64,000 bases of DNA from DLKC01 sp002478885 (lineage in GTDB: Bacteria > Bacteroidota > Bacteroidia > Chitinophagales > Chitinophagaceae). Shown here one piece after another: positions 1 to 9,068 of the stretch. The notes under the pieces were generated by a model. That model had not been told where the DNA came from. It ran no database searches and was given only the letters and a program-made list of their open reading frames with translations. Positions within the stretch are counted from its first letter, which is position 1. Every line of letters begins with the position of its first letter. The stretch covers positions 186,001-250,000 of the forward strand of contig JAXLUI010000002.1 in assembly GCA_046329585.1 (NCBI GenBank). The letters run 5' to 3'. Both the position numbers and the translations under genes were made by a program.

Positions 1-507
1 AGGGCCAAAAAGCCGCCCGATAGAAGCCGTGCCAAATTGTTGAAAAAAGAACAGCAAAGCAAGGATAGACAGCACAATCACCACTATGGTGTCGCCTGAA
101 ATATCCCTCAGAAGCGGAATCTGGTCTAACTGGTGCAAACCCTCAATGGCTGAAGTAACAGATATCGGCGGCGTTATCATTCCATCTGCCAGCAAGGCCG
201 CACCGCCAATCATTGCGGGTAATACCAGCCATTTTTTTTGCCGCCTCACCAATGCATAAAGAGAAAATATGCCGCCTTCACCCCTGTTGTCGGCCTTTAG
301 TGTGAGAATAACGTATTTAACGGTTGTTTGAAGCGTCAGTGTCCAGATAATGCAGGACAAACTTCCAATGATCAGGTCATCTGTAATTGCTCTTTCCTTT
401 ATTATTTCATCAAAAACATAAAGGGGCGAAGTTCCAATGTCACCGTAAATAATTCCAAGTGCAATTAATAAACCGGCTACAGATGCCTTACTGTAATGCT
501 TGCTCAC
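1..507 (-). CDS. kup: Kup-family potassium transporter, N-terminal part (cut by window start)
   Basis: The reverse strand reads open from a GTG at 507 to the window edge, giving 169 residues. Residues 22-30 are GDIGTSPLY, the hallmark of KUP/HAK potassium uptake proteins. GEGGIFSLYAL follows near residue 76, and LADGMITPPISV lies in the next membrane segment. This family imports K+ by proton symport across the inner membrane, and full proteins are about 620-680 residues, so roughly three quarters lies outside the window. GTG was chosen because it places the first motif about 20 residues in, as in E. coli Kup; a stop lies 11 codons upstream with no ATG between. The family call is firm; the rest of the gene cannot be judged. 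Confidence 0.93.
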   Translation of the reverse strand, partial: MSKHYSKASVAGLLIALGIIYGDIGTSPLYVFDEIIKERAITDDLIIGSLSCIIWTLTLQTTVKYVILTLKADNRGEGGIFSLYALVRRQKKWLVLPAMIGGAALLADGMITPPISVTSAIEGLHQLDQIPLLRDISGDTIVVIVLSILALLFFFQQFGTASIGRLFGP

Positions 508-720
508 AAATAGATAATTATAGAATAAAGGTGTTCATCCCGATAAAACAAGATGATCCCGGGCACAATATTAGTTCAATCCACTGTCAAATAATTAATT
601 GGCGTAAAAAATTTAGCCCTTTAAAGACGGCTGTACAGTTTACAAGTGGGCCACTTTGTATAAACTTAAACGTTTTTAAATCCAAATTATGTTACCGGCA
701 TTATTTCTGTGATCAACGTC

Positions 721-738
721 GCTTGCGTCGCACACTTC
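721..738 (+). repeat. Dispersed intergenic repeat, class A, F copy
   Basis: The sequence GCTTGCGTCGCACACTTC matches the core of the repeat family found throughout the window, with an outer CCGGCATT box at about 696. It lies in the 452-base gap between kup and the next gene. Apart from this repeat and a candidate promoter at 934, nothing in the gap looks coding. The matching R copy is at 3559, so the pair encloses the two-gene unit at 960-3487. Confidence 0.85.
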
Positions 739-933
739 AACTGTACCGCGCTATGGGTCTGTGTTACCTATGGGAATAATGTCCGTATAAAAGCAGTATT
801 TAAACCCCTATCTTAGTAACCCAAACCGTTTCGGCGATATATGGCAAATAAAGGGCCGGATTAAGCCGGAAACAAAACCAGCAAAATCTGTTAATTTATC
901 CAGGCCCGAAAAGAAAAAAAAATTCATAACGCT

Positions 934-941
934 TACTTTTG
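934..941 (+). promoter_or_regulatory. Candidate Bacteroidota -7 box (TACTTTTG)
   Basis: TACTTTTG fits the Bacteroidota -7 consensus TAnnTTTG and ends 18 bases before the ATG at 960. No clear TTG -33 element is seen at the usual distance, so this is a moderate call. Confidence 0.4.
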
Positions 942-959
942 TTTGCATAAAACTCATCT

Positions 960-2495
960 ATGATAATGCTTCGAAGACAAATACTGACCATTTTATCCAT
1001 CATAACTATAGCCACGGCATCTTACGCGCAAAGCATTGTTTACTCCCAGCCTGATAAGGATGATCAGAAGAGCGAAAGTTTTGATATCGTTGGCAAAATC
1101 GGGGGGCATTATCTCATCTACAAAAATTTAAGGTCGAGAAGCAGCGTTACCGTTCTTGACGACCGTATGCAGATGGTCGATAAGATTATCCTCGATTTTG
1201 TACCGGAAAAGCTGATAGCCACAGACCTGCTTACCTACCGGGATTATTTCTATTTCTTTTACCAATACCAGAAAAAGAATGTAGTGTACTGCATGGTTGC
1301 CAAGCTAAACGGCGACGGAAAAATGGTTGGCGAGCCAAAAGAACTCGACACAACCAACGTAAATTATTTTGCCAACAGCAGAATTTACAATGTGCTTAAT
1401 AGTGAAGACAAGCAGAAGATCATGATTTTTAAAATTAACAGCAAGCACAATGACAATTATATCTTAACTACCACTCTTTTTACTAACGACCTGCAGTTAA
1501 CTTCAAAGTCCGCGATCTCCATTCCGATGCCTGCAAGGGAAGATTTTCTTACAGAATTCTCGCTTGATAACGAAGGAGGGTTGGTTTTCCTGAGGCCTTC
1601 AGGCACTTCTGACAATGACAATATCACCGAATTAACGCTCATAACCAAGGCACCGCTCGCAGATACCCTCGGCTATTACGATTTGGGGCTTTCAAAACTT
1701 TATCTCGATGACCCAAAAATAAAGGTCGATAACATCAATAAGAACTACCTCGTTATATCATTCTATTCAAAACAAAAAAGGGGCAATATAGATGGATTGT
1801 ATGCTCTTATCTGGGGCAAAACTGCCGGAAGAACACTTTACAATACAAATACAACTTTTTCAGACGAAATACGGGAAGAGGCCAAAAGCGATGGAAGCCT
1901 GAAGTTTGCTTTCAATAATTTCTTTCTCCAGAATATCCTGGTTAAAAAGGATGGAGGCTTTGCTATGGCTGCTGAAGCAGTTTATTCTTCCAATCGAGGA
2001 AATAATTATAATCGTTGGGATTATATGTACAGGTCGCCCTATATGTCGCCTTCCGATTATTACTATTTCTCGTCTCCGTACTATAACAGCTACTACTACC
2101 CATGGGGAAGATGGGGCTCACCGGGCTACCAGATTACAAGATACTATGCTGACAATGTGGCTATTCTATCTTTCGACTCAACCGCAACATTAATCTGGAC
2201 AAATGTGATTCACAAATCTCAGTATGATGACTTTACTGATAATTTTATTGGCTATGGCAACTATAATTCGGGTTCAAAATATCACTTTCTTTTCAACGAA
2301 CTGGAAAGGCGCAGCCTGTTGCTCAGCGATCAAACTGTAACGCCTGATGGACATCTTGAGCGCAGCCCTACCTTGCACAACCTCGATAAAGAATACCAGT
2401 TCATGCCACGATATGCAAAACAGGTAAGCAGCCGCGAATTAATTGTTCCCTGCCAATACAGAAATTTCACTTGCTTTGCAAAAATCGAATTCTAA
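960..2495 (+). CDS. Secreted protein of unknown function with a tyrosine-rich segment
   Basis: This 511-residue protein starts with a Sec signal peptide (hydrophobic residues 8-20, cleavage likely near SYA-Q at 22-24), so it should be periplasmic or surface exposed. The body has repeated beta-strand-like patterns but no motif I recognise. Residues about 340-395 are extraordinarily rich in Tyr, Asn, Ser and Trp, with runs such as DYYYF and NSYYYPWGRW, which suggests a flexible or aggregation-prone loop. The gene is followed directly by a DUF6427 membrane protein and is probably co-transcribed with it. An ATG at 966 could be used instead. No function is assigned. Confidence 0.8.
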   Translation: MIMLRRQILTILSIITIATASYAQSIVYSQPDKDDQKSESFDIVGKIGGHYLIYKNLRSRSSVTVLDDRMQMVDKIILDFVPEKLIATDLLTYRDYFYFFYQYQKKNVVYCMVAKLNGDGKMVGEPKELDTTNVNYFANSRIYNVLNSEDKQKIMIFKINSKHNDNYILTTTLFTNDLQLTSKSAISIPMPAREDFLTEFSLDNEGGLVFLRPSGTSDNDNITELTLITKAPLADTLGYYDLGLSKLYLDDPKIKVDNINKNYLVISFYSKQKRGNIDGLYALIWGKTAGRTLYNTNTTFSDEIREEAKSDGSLKFAFNNFFLQNILVKKDGGFAMAAEAVYSSNRGNNYNRWDYMYRSPYMSPSDYYYFSSPYYNSYYYPWGRWGSPGYQITRYYADNVAILSFDSTATLIWTNVIHKSQYDDFTDNFIGYGNYNSGSKYHFLFNELERRSLLLSDQTVTPDGHLERSPTLHNLDKEYQFMPRYAKQVSSRELIVPCQYRNFTCFAKIEF

Positions 2496-2506
2496 CAGCA
2501 TATCAA

Positions 2507-3487
2507 GTGGTATCATTATTTAAAGAAAAATCAACTGCAGCCGTATTTGGCATCATTATACTTAGTGCTGGCCTCAGGGCTTTCTTCTGGCAAAGCCCGC
2601 CGCAGGTGGTTAGCAATCCCGGAGATGGTTTTATCTTCTATTTGCTTGAGCAGGTAAAACTACTGCCGGCGGCTTTGCTGCCGGTTATCTATCATATTGT
2701 CGTAATTGTTCAATCTATGAGGCTTAACTACGTTTTAAATGAAGCGCGGTTATTTCCAAAAATAGCTTTTACAACAGCTCTCGCATACATTCTTCTTACC
2801 GCCCTTGTTCCGGGCTGGAACAACATATCATCGGCTTTAGTGGCAAATAGCCTGGTTATACTACTTATTTACAGGATGGTAAAATTGTATAATGCCCCTA
2901 ATCCAAAAACACTTTTATACAACATTGGTCTTATCACCGGCAGCACCGTGTTGCTGTATTTTCCTGCTGTGCCTTTCGTAATCGTGGCGTTTTTTGCGCT
3001 GGGCACACTGAGACCTTTTAGAATTAATGAATGGATCACTTTATTGTTTGGCATTATTACCCCGTTTTATTTCCTGGCTGGCTGGCTTTTTCTGAACGAT
3101 AAGTTTGACCTTGTAGTAACCCAGTTAAAAATGTTTACGCCGCAAAGTATAACAACGGCTAACTCTTTATTACTTGTTGCTACACTGGGCGTGGCGCTGG
3201 TAGCCATTATTGCCGGTTTTCTTTACTGGCAATCCAATAACGGCCGCATGGTAATACAGGTAAGAAAAAGCTGGAGCATTCTTTTCGTTGCCATGTTATC
3301 CGTTATCCCTGTAGTTTTTATAATGGCCAACACCTGGCCTGAAGCGTTATTACTGGCTATAGTTCCTGCATCTGCATTTGTATCGAACACTTTTTTATAT
3401 CCAAAGAAAACCATTCTTACAGGGTTGTTGTTCTGGATACTGGCAGGGTTAATTGTCTACAACAACTGGTTCGTGCTAAAATTTTAA
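2507..3487 (+). CDS. DUF6427 family multipass membrane protein
   Basis: This 326-residue protein is almost entirely hydrophobic, with roughly ten membrane segments. The opening (VVSLFKEKS), the FFWQSPP region and the conserved LRPFRINEW segment near residue 178 match the Bacteroidota family annotated as DUF6427, whose role is unknown. The open frame extends to a TTG at 2471 inside the previous gene, but GTG at 2507 puts the start 11 bases after the previous stop and fits the family's usual N-terminus, so I chose it. It is likely the second gene of an operon with the secreted protein at 960. The family call is from memory of the pattern and is fairly confident. Confidence 0.75.
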   Translation: MVSLFKEKSTAAVFGIIILSAGLRAFFWQSPPQVVSNPGDGFIFYLLEQVKLLPAALLPVIYHIVVIVQSMRLNYVLNEARLFPKIAFTTALAYILLTALVPGWNNISSALVANSLVILLIYRMVKLYNAPNPKTLLYNIGLITGSTVLLYFPAVPFVIVAFFALGTLRPFRINEWITLLFGIITPFYFLAGWLFLNDKFDLVVTQLKMFTPQSITTANSLLLVATLGVALVAIIAGFLYWQSNNGRMVIQVRKSWSILFVAMLSVIPVVFIMANTWPEALLLAIVPASAFVSNTFLYPKKTILTGLLFWILAGLIVYNNWFVLKF

Positions 3488-3558
3488 AAACTTTAAAACG
3501 GCATGGGCTAACTTTGCAGCGTATTTTAAAAAATATACTGTCACATAAAGAACCGGCA

Positions 3559-3588
3559 GTACAAGTGCGTGACACAAGAGCCGATGCC
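3559..3588 (-). repeat. Dispersed intergenic repeat, class A, R copy (GTGAC variant)
   Basis: GTACAAGTGCGTGACACAA followed by the GCCGATGCC arm is a diverged R copy between the DUF6427 gene and purQ. An outer AAGCCGGTAAC box lies at about 3600-3610. It pairs with the F copy at 721. Confidence 0.8.
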
Positions 3589-3642
3589 ACAGGGTACGAA
3601 AGCCGGTAACAAAATGATTTTTGTAAATCTTAATACACATTC

Positions 3643-4305
3643 ATGAAGTTTGGAATTGTTGTTTTTCCCGGGTCGAATTGCGACCGCGACATGCAGGATG
3701 CACTGCAAAACGACCTCGGCAAAGAGGTAATAATGCTTTGGCACAAAGACGAGGACCTAAGCATGTTTACAACCGACGACTGCATTGTGTTGCCCGGCGG
3801 ATTTTCGTACGGCGATTACCTTCGTTGTGGTGCAATTGCACGTTTTAGCCCGATGATGAAAAGCGTAATTGCATTTGCCGAAAAGGGCGGAAAGGTGCTT
3901 GGCGTTTGCAACGGCTTTCAGATCTTATGCGAAAGCCATTTATTGCCGGGCGTGCTGTTACCGAACGCGCATCAACAGTTTGTTTGCAACAACAGCTACA
4001 TCATTAACAGCACCGGCGGTAAGGCCTTAAAAATACCGGTAGCCCATGGCGATGGCAGGTATTTTGCGAGCGACGAACTGCTCGATGAACTTGAAGCAAA
4101 TGACCAGGTAATATTCAGGTACTGCGATAGCCTGGGAACGATCGACAAGCAGTTTAACCCTAACGGTTCTTTACGCAATATCGCAGGCATCAGAAACAAA
4201 CAAGGTAATGTATTCGGAATGATGCCTCACCCCGAAAGAGCTTCTTCGTCTTCCCTCAGCAATGTAGACGGGCTCGATGTTTTTCGCATTTTGGGAATGA
4301 ATTAA
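3643..4305 (+). CDS. purQ: Phosphoribosylformylglycinamidine synthase, glutaminase subunit PurQ
   Basis: PurQ hydrolyses glutamine and passes ammonia to PurL to make formylglycinamidine ribonucleotide in de novo purine synthesis in the cytoplasm. The 220-residue protein is a class I glutamine amidotransferase. The nucleophile is Cys89 in GVCNGFQIL, and His196 and Glu198 in MMPHPERA complete the triad. PGGFSYGDYLRCGAIA at 51-66 forms the oxyanion region. Length matches stand-alone PurQ. No purL or purS lies nearby. The ATG at 3643 gives the standard MKFGIVVFPGSNCD N-terminus. It sits alone between repeat copies and is probably monocistronic. Confidence 0.97.
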   Translation: MKFGIVVFPGSNCDRDMQDALQNDLGKEVIMLWHKDEDLSMFTTDDCIVLPGGFSYGDYLRCGAIARFSPMMKSVIAFAEKGGKVLGVCNGFQILCESHLLPGVLLPNAHQQFVCNNSYIINSTGGKALKIPVAHGDGRYFASDELLDELEANDQVIFRYCDSLGTIDKQFNPNGSLRNIAGIRNKQGNVFGMMPHPERASSSSLSNVDGLDVFRILGMN

Positions 4306-4380
4306 CAACGGCAAACGTAAGCAGTTTGCCCAGGGGTCGTAATTATGATTATTAAATTATTGAGCCGGGCAGCAGTGCTT

Positions 4381-4409
4381 GTGTCATCGCCTGTTGCGTC
4401 GCACGCTTC
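4381..4409 (+). repeat. Dispersed intergenic repeat, class A, F copy
   Basis: The CATCGCCT arm is followed by GTTGCGTCGCACGCTTC at 4393-4409, and a GAGCCGGGC box precedes it at about 4362-4370. This is one of the best copies for seeing arm and core together. It has no R partner before the next F copy at 6914, which breaks the usual alternation. Confidence 0.85.
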
Positions 4410-4450
4410 GGCTTCCGGAGAAGTCCAGGCAATTATCAAAGTCAAGTATC

Positions 4451-4903
4451 ATGAAAAGAACACTTATACTATTCAGCAGCATCCTTTTTACGTTTAGCGC
4501 AATGGCTCAGATCAAAGATCCCGTTAAATGGAGCTTCAGTGCAACAAAAAAAAGCGACAAGGTTTATGAACTCACTTTTACCGCCGAGGTAGAGAAACCA
4601 TGGCATATTTATTCACAGCATACGCCAAAAGGCGGACCGGTTCCCACAAAATTTGTTTACAAAGTCAACCCGCTTATTAAGGCAGACGCTTCCGTTAATG
4701 AAAGCAGCAATATAAAAACAATACATGAAGAGGTTTTTGGTGTTGATGTAAAATATTTCGAAGGCAAAGCTGTTTTTACACAGATTGTAAATCTTAAGTC
4801 CGCCGCGAAAACAAATATCGCCGGCACTATCGAATATATGGCCTGCAACAACACCACCTGCATGCCTCCCAAAAAGGTACCCTTCGATATAACGTTGCAA
4901 TAA
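4451..4903 (+). CDS. Free-standing DsbD alpha-domain protein (periplasmic redox domain)
   Basis: This 150-residue protein has a signal peptide (residues 1-20, ending SAMAQ) followed by a single DsbD N-terminal (alpha) domain. WHIYSQHTPKGGPVPT near 51-66 is typical of that fold. The motif EYMACNNTTCMPP places cysteines at 132 and 137, equivalent to the pair that exchanges disulfides with the DsbD membrane core. The frame is open upstream to 4379 through a repeat copy, but only the ATG at 4451 begins a signal peptide. It lies 16 bases before the DsbD gene and is surely in its operon. That neighbour's own alpha domain lacks the cysteines, so I infer this protein supplies them in trans. Confidence 0.88.
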   Translation: MKRTLILFSSILFTFSAMAQIKDPVKWSFSATKKSDKVYELTFTAEVEKPWHIYSQHTPKGGPVPTKFVYKVNPLIKADASVNESSNIKTIHEEVFGVDVKYFEGKAVFTQIVNLKSAAKTNIAGTIEYMACNNTTCMPPKKVPFDITLQ

Positions 4904-4919
4904 GTAAACAATTCAGTTA

Positions 4920-6872
4920 ATGAAAAAAAATTTACTGTCGGTTACATTTTTGCTGACGGTGTTTGCGGTGTTTGCCCAAACACAGAGCAGACTCACGTGG
5001 AATGTTCAAATAAAAAAAATTTCAGATAGTTTATTCAGCATTACGGCAACAACTGCTATTCCGGAAGGGTGGAACCTATACGCCCCAGATGCGAATACCG
5101 AAGGATTGCAGGAGACCGTAATTTTTGCCCCCGATTACGAAAATGCAAGAAGTGACGGTGCCGCAGTGCTCAGGGGAACTGCACTGCAGGTGAAAGATCT
5201 CGTTTTTAACAAACAGCTTACCGTATACAAGGGTAGCTTTGAGGTTACACAAAGTGTTCGCATAACAGGCCCATTACCGGAAGAATTAAAAGGAACGATT
5301 ACCGCTTTTATCGGAAGGAATAACGAATTCATTTCCGACGAAAGCAGCTTCTCTGTCAAAATAGAAGGAGGCGTAAAGACTTCTGCTTCGGCGAAAAGGA
5401 TAAAAGTAGATGCTATTCAGCTAAACAACCCACTTACTGACTGCGGCACGAAAACGCACAGCGACAGCAGCAGTTTACTGTCCATATTTTTTTTGGGATT
5501 TATTGGCGGGCTAATAGCATTGGTAACACCGTGTGTGTTTCCGATGATACCGGTGACCGTTTCTTTTTTTACCAGGAGATCAGCCAACAGGCAGCAGGCA
5601 GTGCGTAATGGCATTTTCTATGGTTTCTTTATTTTTCTCATCTATACGATTGCAAGCTTACCTTTTCACTTATTAGGCAATATTCAGCCAGAGATATTCA
5701 ATAATATCTCAACAAACGTATGGCTCAATATTTCCTTCTTTGCGATCTTCATCATTTTCGCTTTTTCGTTTTTTGGTTTTTTCGAAATAACCCTGCCGAG
5801 CAGTTTTGCAGGTAAGGCAGATTCAAAGGGAAATGTTTCAAGCCTTGGCGGTATCTTTTTCATGGCACTTACGCTGGCTATCGTTTCTTTCAGTTGCACC
5901 GGGCCTATTCTTGGCTCCCTGCTCGTTGGCTCACTAAGTGGCGGGGCCTGGCAGCTTACAAGCGGCCTGGCCGGTTTTGGCTTAGCGCTGGCATTGCCTT
6001 TTGCGTTGTTTGCCATCTTTCCACATTGGCTGCAATCATTGCCAAAATCAGGTGGCTGGCTGGATACCGTAAAAAAATTCCTTGCTTTTATTGAGCTGGC
6101 GCTTGCCTTAAAATTTTTATCCAATGCCGACCTGGTAATGCATTGGGGATTAATAAAAAGAGAAGTGTTTATCGGCATATGGATATTGATCGGGTTTGGC
6201 CTTACGTTGTACCTTTTTGGAATTTTGCGCCTGCCACACGACTACAAAGGCATGAAGATAAGTAACGCAAGAAAAGTTGTTGGGTTGCTCGTACTCGCTT
6301 TTACGCTTTATTTGGTTCCCGGGGTAACATCATCGCAATATGCGAACCTGCAATTGCTCAGCGGTTTTCCACCACCACTCTCCTACAGTATTTATGGATA
6401 CGACAACGTGAAGAACAAAGGCCTCGAAGCAAACGTACTGAATGACTATGAAAAAGCCTTACAACTTTCCAGGGAAGAGCATAAGCCATTGATGATCGAT
6501 TTTACCGGGTGGGCTTGTGTTAATTGCAGAAAGATGGAAGAAAATGTGTGGACGCAACCCAAAGTGCACGATTACATCAAAAACAATTTTATCCTGGTCT
6601 CGTTATATGTCGATGATCGTGGAGTGCTGCCTGTCAACGAACGGTTTACGTACAGCACCAAAACCGGTGATCAAAAAGATATTCACACGATTGGTGATAA
6701 ATGGGCAACTTTCCAGGCCGAAAATTTTAGCCAGGTTACCCAGCCACTATATGCACTCCTCAATAACAATGAAGCATTGCTAAACCACCCGGTTGGTTAC
6801 ACACCTGATGCCGATGCGTACCTGGCATGGCTTCAGTGTGCCAAAAACGCCTTTGATAACAGCAACAAATAA
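4920..6872 (+). CDS. dsbD: DsbD-type thiol:disulfide interchange protein with a cysteine-less alpha domain
   Basis: DsbD moves electrons from cytoplasmic thioredoxin across the inner membrane to periplasmic proteins. The 650-residue protein has a signal peptide (1-20), an alpha-like domain (about 22-150), eight or so membrane segments (about 185-480), and a thioredoxin-like gamma domain (about 500-645). The membrane cysteines are Cys205 in VTPCVFPMIPV and Cys326 in SFSCTGPILG; the gamma-domain pair is Cys533 and Cys536 in WACVNCRKME. In the alpha domain the expected cysteines are replaced by Arg133 and Ile138 (GRNNEFIS). The separate alpha-domain protein encoded just upstream retains them. 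The system probably serves cytochrome maturation or disulfide isomerisation. Confidence 0.93.
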   Translation: MKKNLLSVTFLLTVFAVFAQTQSRLTWNVQIKKISDSLFSITATTAIPEGWNLYAPDANTEGLQETVIFAPDYENARSDGAAVLRGTALQVKDLVFNKQLTVYKGSFEVTQSVRITGPLPEELKGTITAFIGRNNEFISDESSFSVKIEGGVKTSASAKRIKVDAIQLNNPLTDCGTKTHSDSSSLLSIFFLGFIGGLIALVTPCVFPMIPVTVSFFTRRSANRQQAVRNGIFYGFFIFLIYTIASLPFHLLGNIQPEIFNNISTNVWLNISFFAIFIIFAFSFFGFFEITLPSSFAGKADSKGNVSSLGGIFFMALTLAIVSFSCTGPILGSLLVGSLSGGAWQLTSGLAGFGLALALPFALFAIFPHWLQSLPKSGGWLDTVKKFLAFIELALALKFLSNADLVMHWGLIKREVFIGIWILIGFGLTLYLFGILRLPHDYKGMKISNARKVVGLLVLAFTLYLVPGVTSSQYANLQLLSGFPPPLSYSIYGYDNVKNKGLEANVLNDYEKALQLSREEHKPLMIDFTGWACVNCRKMEENVWTQPKVHDYIKNNFILVSLYVDDRGVLPVNERFTYSTKTGDQKDIHTIGDKWATFQAENFSQVTQPLYALLNNNEALLNHPVGYTPDADAYLAWLQCAKNAFDNSNK

Positions 6873-6913
6873 CCAATATTTTGGGCCTGGCTTAGTACAT
6901 GCACCAAGCATTC

Positions 6914-7066
6914 GTTGCGTCGCACACTTGGACGTAAGGTATATGGCTGAGCAGAGCGATGCACTGTAACCAATAAAACAAAGACCACCTGAAAACTTTC
7001 ATTCACACATCAATTTGTAGCCATGAAAACCAGAAAGTACAAGTGTGCGACGCAACCGGCGATGCC
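6914..7066. repeat. Inverted pair of dispersed repeat, class A (F 6914-6930, R 7037-7066)
   Basis: The 308-base gap between dsbD and glnS is largely one inverted repeat pair. The F copy is GTTGCGTCGCACACTTG and the R copy is GTACAAGTGTGCGACGCAAC followed by a perfect CGGCGATGCC arm. An ACAGCCGGTAT box follows at about 7077-7087, and GGGCCTGGC precedes the F copy. The 106-base spacer shows no gene. Confidence 0.88.
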
Positions 7067-7152
7067 ATGAAAATACACAGCCGGTATCAAAAAATATTTG
7101 CGCCGGAATTGTTAAGCTTGTGATTGTTACAGCGCTGTTTTCCACGATTCCT

Positions 7153-7160
7153 TATTTTTG
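7153..7160 (+). promoter_or_regulatory. Candidate -7 box for glnS (TATTTTTG)
   Basis: TATTTTTG matches TAnnTTTG and lies 20 bases before the glnS ATG. The nearest upstream TTG is 26 bases away, longer than the usual spacing, so the -33 element is uncertain. Confidence 0.42.
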
Positions 7161-7180
7161 TTACCCTTGAATTAAAACAC

Positions 7181-8845
7181 ATGAGCGAAGAGAAATCACT
7201 GAACTTCCTGGAAGAAATTATTGAAGAAGATTTAAAGAGCGGCAAATACACGTCGATTGCTACACGGTTTCCCCCTGAACCAAATGGATACCTTCACATG
7301 GGCCACGCATCAAGTATTTGCCTGAACTTTGGTTTAAGCAAAAAATTTGGCGGTTTTACCAATTTACGTTTTGATGATACGAATCCAACCACAGAAGAAA
7401 CCGAATATGTTGAAAGCATAAAAGAAGATGTGCGCTGGCTGGGCTTTGAATGGAAAAACGAACTCTACGCATCAGATTATTTCGACACTTTGTATGCATA
7501 CGCGGTAAAGATGATCAGGCTTGGGCTTGCATATGTCGATGACTCTACTTCTGAGGAAATGGCCACAATGAAGGGCACCCCGACAGAAGCAGGCAAAGAC
7601 AGTCCGTTCCGTACCCGCAGCATAGAAGAAAATATCGATCTTTTTGAGCGCATGAAAAACGGCGAGTTCCCTGACGGAAGCCACACTCTAAGGGCGAAGA
7701 TTGATATGGCCCACACCAATATGCTCATGCGCGACCCGGTTCTTTACCGCATTAAACATGCCCATCATCACCGCACCGGTGATAAATGGTGCATTTACCC
7801 AATGTACGATATGGCACACGGCCAAAGCGATTCTATAGAGCAGATTACGCACTCAATCTGCACGCTCGAATTTGTTCCGCACCGGGAATTATATGACTGG
7901 CTTATTGAAAAGCTGGAAATTTATCCGTCGCATCAGTACGAGTTTGCCCGCCGCAATATCAATTACACGGTAATGAGCAAACGGAAACTCCTGCAACTGG
8001 TAAATGAAAAGCATGTTGAAGGTTGGGACGATCCGCGCATGCCTACCATTAGCGGGGTTCGCAGGCGGGGTTACACACCTGAAAGCATTCGCGACTTCTG
8101 TGATCGCATTGGCGTAGCCAAACGGGAAAATATTGTAGACATTGGCCTCCTTGAATTCTGTGTGCGTGAACACCTCAACAAGATCGCATTGAGAAGAATG
8201 GTGGTATTCGACCCTGTTAAAGTTGTACTAACCAACTATGACGAAGACAAGGTTGAACTGATGCACAGTGAGAACAATCCAGAAGACCCCAACATAACCC
8301 ACAGGGAAATTCCTTTCAGCCGCGAATTATATATAGAGCGGGAAGACTTTATGGAGAATCCTCCAAAGAAATATTTCCGTTTAGCCCCTGGCCAAATGGT
8401 GCGGCTGAAAAGTGCTTACATTATCCGTTGCGATGAAGTAGTAAAAGATGCAGAAGGCAAGATAACCGAACTACGCTGCACGTATTTGCCGGAAAGCAAA
8501 AGCGGAAACGACACGTCAACCATAAAAGTGAAAGGCACCTTGCATTGGGTAAGTGTTTCCCATGCCGTAACTGTGGAAGTTCGTCTATACGATCGGCTTT
8601 TCCAGGTTGAAGATCCATCGTCTGAAGAAGGCGATTTTAAAGATTATATAAACAAAGATTCGTTGCAGGTAGTTAAAAGCGCTTATGCAGAGCCCGCTTT
8701 AAAAACGGCAAAATTTGATGAGCGTTACCAGTTTATCCGTAAAGGCTATTTCTGTCTCGATAAAGACAGCTCCGAAGATGGTGTTGTTTTCAACAGGACC
8801 GTTACTTTAAAAGACACATGGGCAAAAGAGCAACAGAAAGCGTAG
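7181..8845 (+). CDS. glnS: Glutaminyl-tRNA synthetase
   Basis: GlnRS charges tRNA-Gln with glutamine directly, so this organism does not depend solely on the GatCAB amidation route. The 554-residue protein equals E. coli GlnRS in length. Class I signatures are clear: the HIGH motif is HMGH at 39-42 inside PPEPNGYLHMGHASS, and the KMSKS motif is VMSKR at 264-268. RFDDTNPTTEE near 65-75 is the GlnRS/GluRS substrate-binding block, and the C-terminal beta-barrel anticodon-binding domains fill residues about 340-550. The frame is open to 7124, but the ATG at 7181 gives the normal N-terminus and follows a promoter-like box. It is monocistronic with a terminator downstream. Confidence 0.97.
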   Translation: MSEEKSLNFLEEIIEEDLKSGKYTSIATRFPPEPNGYLHMGHASSICLNFGLSKKFGGFTNLRFDDTNPTTEETEYVESIKEDVRWLGFEWKNELYASDYFDTLYAYAVKMIRLGLAYVDDSTSEEMATMKGTPTEAGKDSPFRTRSIEENIDLFERMKNGEFPDGSHTLRAKIDMAHTNMLMRDPVLYRIKHAHHHRTGDKWCIYPMYDMAHGQSDSIEQITHSICTLEFVPHRELYDWLIEKLEIYPSHQYEFARRNINYTVMSKRKLLQLVNEKHVEGWDDPRMPTISGVRRRGYTPESIRDFCDRIGVAKRENIVDIGLLEFCVREHLNKIALRRMVVFDPVKVVLTNYDEDKVELMHSENNPEDPNITHREIPFSRELYIEREDFMENPPKKYFRLAPGQMVRLKSAYIIRCDEVVKDAEGKITELRCTYLPESKSGNDTSTIKVKGTLHWVSVSHAVTVEVRLYDRLFQVEDPSSEEGDFKDYINKDSLQVVKSAYAEPALKTAKFDERYQFIRKGYFCLDKDSSEDGVVFNRTVTLKDTWAKEQQKA

Positions 8846-8866
8846 CACAAGATATTTCTATTTTTT

Positions 8867-8908
8867 AAGGAAGGGCTGTATAGTTTAAATATGCAGCCTT
8901 TCTTTTTG
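8867..8908 (+). terminator. Probable terminator of glnS
   Basis: AAGGGCTG and GCAGCCTT form an imperfect stem (one bulged G) around an AT-rich loop and run into TTCTTTTTG. It begins about 22 bases after the glnS stop. Confidence 0.6.
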
Positions 8909-9068
8909 TAACAGGCCGTAGCGCTACACATCAACACTGCAAAACTATTTCTTCTCAGGCCAACTGTATGTGCTACAACCGCGAGTAGTCTATGAAAGGA
9001 TTTAGCAATAATCAGACATCTGATTAAGCAGAAAGCACTACATTCATAATGCATTAATCAATCGAGGT

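Noticed and set aside
459..779. Open frame of 106 residues on the plus strand
   Set aside because: It overlaps the kup start, runs through a repeat copy, has no family signature, and its composition is unlike the neighbouring genes.
2471..2506. TTG start for the DUF6427 protein overlapping the previous gene
   Set aside because: The extra 12 residues do not resemble the family's N-terminus; the GTG at 2507, just after the previous stop, fits better.
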